This document shows, piece by piece, positions 54,186 to 61,531 of a DNA stretch of 64,000 nucleotides. Under the pieces are notes generated by a model. It did not search any database and was not told the DNA's origin. It saw only the letters and a list, made by a program, of their open reading frames with translations. The position numbers and the translations under genes were made by a program. How positions within the stretch are numbered: the first letter of the stretch is position 1; each line of letters opens with the position of its first letter. The stretch comes from Marinobacter azerbaijanicus (lineage in GTDB: Bacteria > Pseudomonadota > Gammaproteobacteria > Pseudomonadales > Oleiphilaceae): the NCBI RefSeq assembly GCF_030250645.1, contig NZ_JASSVS010000010.1:62001-126000 (forward strand), in the 5' to 3' direction.

Positions 54186-55501
54186 CGGAGTCCATTATTC
54201 CCCGGGATGATAAATGCAACGGCTGGTATCATCTGCTCGCAGAGCCCGCCAAGGCGCGCCGGCTGACCATCTGTAAAGACGTCGAATGGCTGGTTATCGG
54301 TGCCGGTTTCACGGGTCTGGCGGCTGCGCGACGACTTGCGGAACTGCGACCCGGCCAAAGAGTGGTCTTGCTGGATGCCTTGCGCGTGGGGCAAGGCGCT
54401 TCCGGCCGCAATACCGGATTCGTTATCGATTTACCCCACAAACGGGACCTGGAAGGCGATGACCTCGCCCGTAAACAGAAGCTTCTGGGTCTCAACCGCA
54501 ATGCCATCAAGGATCTGGATGTACTGGTTGAAAGCCATAATATCGATTGTGGTTGGTCCCTTGCCGGTAAATACCAGGGCGCGGTGGGCAAACGCGGGCT
54601 CAAGTACCTGGATAACTACGAAAAGCTTCTCAGGGAATTTGATTACCCTTACAAAAGGCTCGAACGGGAAGATCTGCGCCCAATTCTGGGTACTTCTCAT
54701 TACGCGGCCGCTATCTACACTGCGGATACAGCGCTCATGCAACCGGCGGCTCTGGTGCGCGGACTGGCAGATACGCTGCCGGACAATGTAGAGCTCCACG
54801 AGGACTCGCCGGTGGTCGGCCTGTCCCGCAGTAACGGCAACTGGCACGCAGTGACGCCGGAGGGCGAGGTGCGGGCCAAAAACCTGGTGTTGGGCTCCAA
54901 TATCTATTCCCAGGAATTCGGCTTCCTCAAGGGACGGATGTTACCGGTAATGACGTTCGCCAGCATGACCCGGGAGCTGACCGATCAGGAAATGGACTTA
55001 TTCAGTGAGGCGCCACACCACTTTGGCCTGACACCCGCGGATCATGCCGGTACAACCGTGCGACTTACACCGGATCGACGATTGATCATCCGCAACCAGT
55101 ACCGGTTTGTTCCCAAGTACCACGACAACCTGGCCGGCCGCACCGCCATTCGCCAGGGCCATCGGGACTCGTTTCTGGCGCGCTATCCGTCACTGGAACA
55201 TGTGCCTTTCGATTCCACCTGGGGCGGTGCCTGTGGGCTATCCCGAAACTACACTCCCTTCTTTGGCGAAGTGGGTGATCATGCCTGGATGTCAGGAGTT
55301 CATCAGAGTGTGGGTGCCGCAAGGGGAACCATCTCCGGCAAGTTGATTGCAGAACTGGCTACAGGTCAAGATTCCAGTCAACTGGCGGATATGCTCGCGG
55401 TATCGGGTAAGCCCGCCATGAATCCGCCGCAACCTTTTCTCAGTGTGGGTGTAAAGACCCGTATGGTTCACGCCGCCTGGGCGAGCCGGAGCGAGTTATG
55501 A
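54182..55501 (+). CDS. FAD-dependent amine oxidase of the DAO family
   Basis: A 439-residue flavoenzyme of the D-amino-acid oxidase/PuuB/glycine oxidase group. The FAD motif VIGAGFTGLAAARRLAEL is at about residues 38-55, RVGQGASGRNTGFV is a second dinucleotide contact, and the C-terminal WGGACGLSRNYTPFFGEVGDH region closes the active site. It would oxidise a secondary or N-methylated amine. The ATGA overlap (54182-54185) couples it to the rubredoxin reductase. Its place in the operon suggests it handles an N-methyl amino acid made by the earlier steps. Confidence 0.88.
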   Translation: MTESIIPRDDKCNGWYHLLAEPAKARRLTICKDVEWLVIGAGFTGLAAARRLAELRPGQRVVLLDALRVGQGASGRNTGFVIDLPHKRDLEGDDLARKQKLLGLNRNAIKDLDVLVESHNIDCGWSLAGKYQGAVGKRGLKYLDNYEKLLREFDYPYKRLEREDLRPILGTSHYAAAIYTADTALMQPAALVRGLADTLPDNVELHEDSPVVGLSRSNGNWHAVTPEGEVRAKNLVLGSNIYSQEFGFLKGRMLPVMTFASMTRELTDQEMDLFSEAPHHFGLTPADHAGTTVRLTPDRRLIIRNQYRFVPKYHDNLAGRTAIRQGHRDSFLARYPSLEHVPFDSTWGGACGLSRNYTPFFGEVGDHAWMSGVHQSVGAARGTISGKLIAELATGQDSSQLADMLAVSGKPAMNPPQPFLSVGVKTRMVHAAWASRSEL

Positions 55502-55520
55502 TTTTAAAAAGGACGTGGGT

Positions 55521-55895
55521 ATGAACCAATCCCCGATTCGTGCGGTTAAATTCGACCATCAAGAGACTGCCTTTAAACACCGCGGCGGGCCACCCGGGCA
55601 TGCCGCCATCGGACGCACCGTTGATGGGGCGCTGAGCACCACTATGGGGGCTGGTTTTGCCCGCTGGGAAGGCGCCGAAATTGCTTGGACATTGCTCTAC
55701 GATGAGGTCATCTTTGTGATCGAAGGCGAGCTTTTAGTAACAGCGGCGGACGAGACCCACCATGTAATACCCGGCCAGATGCTCTGGATTCCGGAGGGTA
55801 CGGAATTGGTTTATGGTGGTTATGCACTCTTTGGGTATGCCTTGTATCCAGGCAATTGGAAAGTGACAGAGGACGAGCGGTTATTTCATAACTGA
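55521..55895 (+). CDS. EutQ-like cupin protein
   Basis: A 124-residue single-domain cupin. LYDEVIFVIEGELLVTAADETHHVIPGQMLWIPEG covers the two cupin motifs. Its closest resemblance is to EutQ-type proteins. The usual second-motif histidine is replaced, so the metal site may be altered. ATG 55521 follows an AAGGA site. It is the last gene of the Rieske operon; its role could be binding or isomerising an intermediate, but this is not shown by sequence. Confidence 0.78.
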   Translation: MNQSPIRAVKFDHQETAFKHRGGPPGHAAIGRTVDGALSTTMGAGFARWEGAEIAWTLLYDEVIFVIEGELLVTAADETHHVIPGQMLWIPEGTELVYGGYALFGYALYPGNWKVTEDERLFHN

Positions 55896-55912
55896 TTGAT
55901 AATGCGGGAAAG

Positions 55913-55957
55913 TGGTCGGCGTGGCAGGATTCGAACCTGCGACCCCTTCGTCCCGAA
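55913..55957 (-). repeat. attachment site (att): 3' fragment of tRNA-Pro(CGG)
   Basis: Read on the minus strand, these 45 bases are the anticodon loop to CCA end of tRNA-Pro(CGG): TTCGGGA loop, CGAAG stem, variable region, T-arm GCAGG/TTCGAAT/CCTGC, acceptor strand CACGCCG, then ACCA. The 5' half is missing: the sequence changes abruptly at 55958. This is the displaced 3' end left by an integrative element that entered the tRNA gene. The whole tRNA should lie at the far end of the island, beyond the window. Not a functional tRNA. Confidence 0.88.
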
Positions 55958-55971
55958 TAAAATAGTGTAGT

Positions 55972-56011
55972 GTTTCATTTCGGTTCATTCAGGTTCATTT
56001 CGTTTCCGTTA
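55972..56011. repeat. Phased 10-bp repeats, probable integrase arm sites
   Basis: Four tandem units start at exact 10-base steps: GTTTCATTTC (55972), GGTTCATTCA (55982), GGTTCATTTC (55992) and the weaker GTTTCCGTTA (56002). One helical turn per unit puts all copies on the same DNA face. They lie between the att fragment and the integrase start, as expected for integrase or excisionase arm-binding sites. Confidence 0.7.
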
Positions 56012-56179
56012 ATTCGTAACAACTATATGATTTATATAGTTTTTTATAGAATTTTTGTGTGTTGATTGGGTTCAGATTGTGGCAAGACGTTTTACCGGTA
56101 CCCAGCGTGTACCTAAGCCAGAAACTGTCCCCAGCCAGTACCCAAAGTTCTCTAAAATTAGCATTAACGGAGTCAGAAA

Positions 56180-57547
56180 ATGGCAGTAAAAAACAGGGAG
56201 CTCCTTCCACGGAGCGCCGATTCAGCGGATAAACTGATCCGGAAACTGACACCCGGTCAGAAAGATACCTACATTCAGGATTCAACTGTCACCGGCCTGG
56301 TGTTGCGTGTAACTCCCAGCGGAAAAAAGATCTGGCATCTGAGGTATACGGTTCAGGTCGGTTCTGGTCAGTGGATTGGGCGAAAGCATTCCCTTGGTGC
56401 TTTTTGCGACGGACTGAGAACGCGTTCAGCTCGGGAGCTGGCTGAGGAATGGCGGGTCCGTATTCGACAGGGAGAGGACCCCCAGGAAGAAAAAAAGAAG
56501 CTCGCGGAGATGCGGAAAGCTGAACATCTGCGGGAAATTGCAGAGCGTCAGGCGTTACGGACTTTAAACGATGTGGCTGCTGTTTATGCAACCAAGCTGG
56601 CGAATAAGACGAGCGGACACGATGATGGCGGAATACATGCCATGACAATCTTACAGAACCATTTGCTTGGTCGTTTTGGATCCATACCAATCAAAGAATT
56701 TACTCGCCAACACTTTTTTGCTGCTGTCGACCCTGTTCTTGCTGCCGGCCATAACTCCATGGCGAATTCGGTACTTTTGTACACGAAGGCGATGTTCCGA
56801 TTAGCGGTAAAACGGGAATTTATTGAGTACTCAGTACTAGATTGTGTAGAAAAAGCGGATGTTGGCGGGAAAGACAAAATAAGAACCCGGGTCCTGTGTG
56901 CGACCCGGACAAAAGAAGATGAGTTGGAAGAGCTGTACAAATTGTTGCCAGAGTCCGGTTTATCCCGGAATCTGCAATGCTCTGTCCATATCCTTCTTGG
57001 AACAATGTGCCGGGGTATCGAGCTGTTTAAAGGAAGGTGGGATCACCTCAATTTTGATAACAGCACCTGGCTCATTCCCGATGAAAACTCAAAGAATGGC
57101 GATCCGATCATCATCCATTTGTCAGACTACTCGAAGAAGTGGTTTGCCGAGCTACATAAGCTCACAGGCCACACCGGCTGGATGATGCCATCAGTAAAAT
57201 CAAAAGACCGTCCTTACATGCTGCCTAAAGTCCTGAGCAAGGCTGTGTGCGAGCGCCAGCGTGATCCTGATGCACCACCGAAAAAAGGCCGCACGAAAAA
57301 CCACTCGACCCTGATTCTGCCTGATGGTCACTGGACGGTTCACGACCTGAGGCGGACAGGGGCAACTCAGATGCAAATGCTCAACGTAACACCAGATATT
57401 ATTGATGCCTGCCAAAATCACCGTCCCCTGGGCAGTGTCCGTCGTCGGTATCAGCATGGTGAGAGCATGGATCAGATGCGAAATGCGTGGGATTTGCTAG
57501 GGCGTTCCTTAGCTGCTAAAGCGGATGCCCATAATCAGACAGTCTGA
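56180..57547 (+). CDS. P4-type tyrosine integrase
   Basis: A 455-residue site-specific recombinase of the P4 family. An N-terminal DUF4102-like arm-binding region (about 20-110, with DSTVTGLVLRVTPSGKK) is followed by the core-binding domain (about 130-230) and the catalytic domain. Catalytic residues visible are Arg278 (MCRGIEL), His388 and Arg391 (VHDLRRTGAT), His414, and nucleophile Tyr424 (RRRYQHG). It lies 222 bases from the tRNA-Pro fragment and is the integrase that would have inserted the island. All active-site residues are intact, so the element may still be mobile. Confidence 0.94.
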   Translation: MAVKNRELLPRSADSADKLIRKLTPGQKDTYIQDSTVTGLVLRVTPSGKKIWHLRYTVQVGSGQWIGRKHSLGAFCDGLRTRSARELAEEWRVRIRQGEDPQEEKKKLAEMRKAEHLREIAERQALRTLNDVAAVYATKLANKTSGHDDGGIHAMTILQNHLLGRFGSIPIKEFTRQHFFAAVDPVLAAGHNSMANSVLLYTKAMFRLAVKREFIEYSVLDCVEKADVGGKDKIRTRVLCATRTKEDELEELYKLLPESGLSRNLQCSVHILLGTMCRGIELFKGRWDHLNFDNSTWLIPDENSKNGDPIIIHLSDYSKKWFAELHKLTGHTGWMMPSVKSKDRPYMLPKVLSKAVCERQRDPDAPPKKGRTKNHSTLILPDGHWTVHDLRRTGATQMQMLNVTPDIIDACQNHRPLGSVRRRYQHGESMDQMRNAWDLLGRSLAAKADAHNQTV

Positions 57548-57635
57548 CGTTGCTGCCCTAAACCCTTTGTATAAAAGATCGGGGCCGCGGCAGAAAATGG
57601 TCCCGATCTATTTGGTATGTGCCATCCCGGAAAAC

Positions 57636-57947
57636 TCAGGGAACAATTCCCCGCTGGATTTGCTGGATAAATTGTCTAAGACGGGCAATGTCCTCAGGAG
57701 AGCCCAGCATCTCTGCCGGAGTAGCGTGACCCAAAGGAATTCGTGGTCGTGACATCCAGTCACGGGCGGAATCCTCGTCGCCCTCGAACAGATCTACAAT
57801 TTCACGCCAAACCGTTTCCCTCAGATCTTCCGCCGGCATCGGAGCACTCCAGTTAAGGCTTACAAGATAAGGATAACGTAAATCTGCCCAGCCAGTGCCA
57901 GCAATGTGCAGCAGACGATTACGGCTGGGTCTGACAACCTCGCTCAC
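57636..57947 (-). CDS. Small DUF2384 (Xre/MbcA/ParS toxin-binding) domain protein
   Basis: A 103-residue protein. The C-terminal half, ARDWMSRPRIPLGHATPAEML and the following helix, matches the toxin-binding domain of MbcA/ParS-type antitoxins. The N-terminal half is unlike the usual helix-turn-helix. No RES-type toxin gene is next to it, so a normal toxin-antitoxin pair is not shown. It starts at GTG 57947, 18 bases after the short integrase-like gene, and probably shares its transcript. Confidence 0.65.
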   Translation of the reverse strand: MSEVVRPSRNRLLHIAGTGWADLRYPYLVSLNWSAPMPAEDLRETVWREIVDLFEGDEDSARDWMSRPRIPLGHATPAEMLGSPEDIARLRQFIQQIQRGIVP

Positions 57948-57965
57948 GTAATTTATGCCTGGTCT

Positions 57966-58319
57966 TCAGTATTCCAGCCAGGTTTTTGCTGACCGGGAAC
58001 GTATTATCGTAACGTCCCTTGGCCGGCCGCCCGATGAAGCCGGAGGCATTCCCAGCTGCCTGAGCCAGTTCGGGTCCCGGTCCTGGGCCTCCAGCAGTAA
58101 TCGAAGTGAGCTACGGTAATCCTTTTTTGTGGACGGATTACACCAGTGCTCCAGTAGCCAGCGGACGTGCTTCTGTTGAATCTGTTGGTGCCTTTTAACT
58201 TCCGGAAATCGAACTTCGACTGCGGCCACCATTTTTTCGATGCGGCTGATATGGCGGCGCCGTGCCCGGTCACCGCCTTCACCGGCTTTAATCCGCTTAA
58301 TTATGCTGGTGAGATTCAT
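57966..58319 (-). CDS. Short integrase-like (SAM-like core-binding) protein
   Basis: A 117-residue basic protein resembling only the N-terminal core-binding domain of tyrosine recombinases (KHVRWLLEHWCNPSTKKDY and following helix). It has no catalytic domain. A GGGAGGAAG site precedes ATG 58319. It overlaps the end of the frameshifted integrase-domain gene by 23 bases and is read in the same direction. It may be an accessory or regulatory DNA-binding protein of the element. Confidence 0.55.
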   Translation of the reverse strand: MNLTSIIKRIKAGEGGDRARRRHISRIEKMVAAVEVRFPEVKRHQQIQQKHVRWLLEHWCNPSTKKDYRSSLRLLLEAQDRDPNWLRQLGMPPASSGGRPRDVTIIRSRSAKTWLEY

Positions 58320-59318
58320 TCTCTGACTTCCTCCCGGCCTGATCCGAACGGTGGCGTTTTCCGACGTAGGATGATGAAATCGTCAGACGCTTGTGACCGC
58401 CCCTGTGACCGACTGCCTGTCTGGCATTTAGGTCTGCAGCTCTGTCAAAGGGCCCGTCTTGCTTCAGCGGAGCCGGCTGACCACTTTCTCTTTCATACAG
58501 TTCGATAAAGTTTTCTGCCCGGAGGTCTTTCGGGCACTCAATCCCGACCTGCTTCAGTACTTTGCGAACCGGAGTGGCATGCCGGTTGAGAAATTCCTTC
58601 AGGGAACTATTGGTATCGATCAGGCAAGATCCGGTTTCAGAGATCGTATGGAGGGCATAGTCCAGAGCCTGCCATTGCACGCTTCAACGGGAATCCACCG
58701 GTCATCGGATACGAAACCACCTTTCGTACCTTCCTTGATCCAGACCATCTGATACAGGTCAGCTTCTGCTTTCATGCGACGCAGATCAGCTAACGCACCT
58801 TCCCGAAACCGCATACCAAACGCTCGCCAGAGAAGAATCAGAGCAGCTCCCCGGTAGTTTCCTTTATGCTCTGACAGCCTTACCGCCTCAATCACTTTGT
58901 CCCAGGGTGCCATTGGCAAGACTGTGCGGACATATGAACGCTTTCCGACCGAATCCGACGGCGACAGCCAGATCTCCCGGTCAAGGCGTACTGCCCGCAT
59001 GACGGTGTTCACTGTCGAGATCAGATTTTGTGCATAGGCCACTTCCACAGCTCCGGCCGTAACCGCCTTGGCCAGGTACTCTGCGTACGCCACAGCATGA
59101 TCCCTGGTAATCTTCCGAAGATCCCGAATCGGCGGGTCGAGTTCCGACAGCCAGGCGAGCCAGTTCTGGAATCGGGCATGATGGGTAAACCGTGTGTAGA
59201 AATGGCTATCTCCACCATATGCCTCTGCGAGAGCCATCTTAGCAGCATAATCCGGCTGGTGACCCAGCCCGAAATTCCTTTTCTGGTGATTCCGTTTAAG
59301 TTTTCTTTGTTTCGTCAT
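58297..59318 (-). pseudogene. Integrase-domain (PF12834/PF12835-type) protein, frameshifted
   Basis: Two overlapping frames together make one tyrosine-recombinase-like protein of about 340 residues. Frame 1 (59318-58620) has the SAM-like domain (HHARFQNWLAWLSEL) and the start of the catalytic domain (RAFGMRFREGALADLR, GTKGGFVSDDRWIPVE). Frame 2 (from about 58680 to 58297) continues with LHTISETGSCLI, CPKDLRAENFIELYERESGQPAP and SSSYVGKR, the normal C-terminal end. The frames differ by one base near 58680; no classic slippery heptamer is present. A one-base deletion, or a sequencing error, is the simplest reading. Confidence 0.7.
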
Positions 59319-60482
59319 TTCATCTTTCCTCGATAGCAGTTCATCTCCTGTAAATGTGCAGCATTGTCGTGTGGCAAACCCTCAGCATATGGGGTCAGGA
59401 CCTCTAGGTTCTCCACACACGCAGGCCCTGTCCCCGTAGCTGAGTCAGTTTTAACCATTTCCAGATCATGGCTCCGGTCCTACGTTGGCGCTGCTGCGAG
59501 CGCGATTGAATTTTCCTCACGAACCAGCAAACCATTTCTGGCCGGGGCGGGCTTCATGTCGTCACCATGAGTCGTGGGGAGCGGGCACCGTATTGCACGG
59601 TGAGTGAGGGCAAGCACGAAAACTGAGCGATGACGGTGATGACGCACCGCTGATCAGGGGAGATCCACCCGGCCCGAAAGGTTTCGTTCGGGGTTTCGTT
59701 ACCTGCGTAGTTGGAAAAAGCTCCCAGTGCCTGATTTCGGGCGGTGAGTTCTTTCCAAGCCTAATGCATCTCAATTTTTTAAAGGTCATACAACCAGAAC
59801 CGGGAGCGCTGTCTGATGGGCACCCATCAGGTTTTCGAATGGCTCCCAGAACGAAAAACGAGATATGTTCGATGTTAATGATGCCAGGGTGGCGTTATGG
59901 GGAGAGCTTCAGGTGCTCGTTGGGAAGGGGCCTGAAAGGGCCTTCTGGATCCGATTAATGGACCGGATCACTGTGCTGTTTTATTTCATCGAGCCCCAGC
60001 TAGGCGCGGTAGAGGCAGAGCCTCAGGACACGGTTATTTTCGGAAACGGTACCTGCTATGTCCAGCAAAGTTTACGCAGTTTTAGTGTGTTTAGACGCTA
60101 ATCTGCTCGGAAGAATGGTGAAGCGAACCCTCGTCAGTGGCCGGGAAACCAGACCCCAAATGGACTTGAAGTGGACTTACGAAAATGAAAGACCACCGTC
60201 GCTGATTCGAAAGGCCACTTCGGGAACACTTGGAGCTCGAAGCCCTGCTTCAGGTGGTATGGTTTGCGTATTAATCGGAGTGTTCCGGACCCAGGCATAG
60301 AACTCCAGAGAGAGGGAGGACAATCTCTGCAAAACATGAAGCATGCTGGCTTCACATACGTTTGGTTTACTTCCTTTCGGGTTCGCAATACCATCATCTG
60401 CGGATAAGCGGCTCTACCTCTCTTAGGCTCCATAAAAACCAGTTGTAGATGATTCTCTGATGCGGCATGCAAGACCGAACCC
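59319..60482. other. 1.2-kb island segment without a recognised gene
   Basis: No convincing gene is seen. Short frames exist (best: 59865-60101 on the + strand, 78 residues, GELQVLVGKGPERAFWIRLM) but match nothing recognised. A structured element lies at about 59800-59850: an 8-bp hairpin at 59813-59830 with a two-base loop is nested between GGGAGC (about 59802) and GCTCCC (about 59844). Inverted short repeats GGAACACT and AGTGTTCC lie at about 60219 and 60281. The segment may hold remnants of decayed element genes and the methyltransferase promoter. Confidence 0.45.
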
Positions 60483-61514
60483 ATGATACCTCCGATCAAT
60501 CTTAAAGCCGTTGATCTGTTTTCCGGCTGTGGTGGCTTAACCCAAGGGCTGAGGGACGCTGGTTTCTCGGTAGAAGCAGCCGTTGAGTTAGATCCACTAG
60601 CTGCGGAAACGTATGCAGCGAACCACCCTGCTGTCCGGCTATTTAATGAGGATATCCGCAGTCTCTCCTCAATCGATCTTTTAAATGCCTGTGGGCTCAA
60701 GAAAGGAGAGCTGGATTTGCTAGCAGGATGCCCTCCTTGCCAAGGGTTTTCCCGCATGCGACTGAACAATAAAAAAAGGAGAATGTCGGATCCGAGGAAC
60801 CGCTTGATAGATGAGGTTCTTCGCTTGGTCAGGGATGTTTTTCCTAAAGCCATAATGCTTGAAAACGTTCCGAATCTTGCACGTTACAGCCGTTTTCTAA
60901 AGTTCAAGAGTGAACTCAGAAAGTTAGGATACAAAGTCACCGACGAAGTGCTTGATGTGGCGGATTTTGGCGTACCTCAGCGTCGCAGAAGGCTCGTTCT
61001 TCTCGCATCTAGAGAGGGGGCTTTAAATCATCCTCAACCTGTATCTCAGAGAACTACTGTACGCTCTGTTATTGAAGAGCTCCCAGTTCATGTGCTGGAG
61101 AAGGATGTGCTGCATAACCTACCTGAGAAGCGCAGTGAGAGAGTTCAGCAGCTTATTAGGGCCATTCCCAAAGACGGAGGTAGCAGGAGCTCACTCTCGC
61201 CTGAGCTCGCACTCAAATGCCACACAAAGCATGACGGCTATTATGATGTGTATGGCCGAATGAGCTGGGATGATGTGTCCCCTACTATTACCGGTGGCTG
61301 TATCAATCCGTCAAAAGGCCGCTTCCTACACCCTACCGAAGACCGAGCGATATCTTTGCGAGAGGCAGCGATGTTGCAGAGCTTTCCACCCGAGTACACT
61401 TTTTCTTTGCGCCGGGGTAAGTATGCTGCTGCGGAAATGATTGGAAATGCCTTACCCCCGCTTTTCTCTCGACTTCAGGCGGAAGTAATTCGCGACCATC
61501 TTACTCAAAAATAG
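60483..61514 (+). CDS. DNA (cytosine-5-)-methyltransferase of a type II restriction-modification system
   Basis: A 343-residue C5-cytosine methyltransferase. Motif I is DLFSGCGGL (residues 11-19), motif IV GCPPCQGFS with catalytic Cys86, motif VI ENV (127-129), motif VIII QRRRR (166-170), and motif X GNALPP near the end. The target-recognition region lies between about 171 and 285. It lacks the long N-terminal extension of M.EcoRII. Together with the EcoRII-like nuclease downstream it should protect the host site; a CCNGG-like target would fit but is not shown. Base composition is more AT-rich than the core genome. Confidence 0.93.
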   Translation: MIPPINLKAVDLFSGCGGLTQGLRDAGFSVEAAVELDPLAAETYAANHPAVRLFNEDIRSLSSIDLLNACGLKKGELDLLAGCPPCQGFSRMRLNNKKRRMSDPRNRLIDEVLRLVRDVFPKAIMLENVPNLARYSRFLKFKSELRKLGYKVTDEVLDVADFGVPQRRRRLVLLASREGALNHPQPVSQRTTVRSVIEELPVHVLEKDVLHNLPEKRSERVQQLIRAIPKDGGSRSSLSPELALKCHTKHDGYYDVYGRMSWDDVSPTITGGCINPSKGRFLHPTEDRAISLREAAMLQSFPPEYTFSLRRGKYAAAEMIGNALPPLFSRLQAEVIRDHLTQK

Positions 61515-61531
61515 AAAGCCGGCAGTAATTG

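Noticed and set aside
55913..55957. A complete tRNA gene
   Set aside because: Only the 3' part from anticodon loop to CCA is present; the D-arm, 5' acceptor strand and 5' anticodon stem are missing.
58600..58700. Programmed ribosomal frameshift in the integrase-domain gene
   Set aside because: No canonical slippery heptamer was seen at the frame junction, so a one-base deletion or a sequencing error is simpler.
60134..60853. A 239-residue open frame on the minus strand
   Set aside because: It overlaps the start of the methyltransferase, which has all catalytic motifs; the antisense translation has none.
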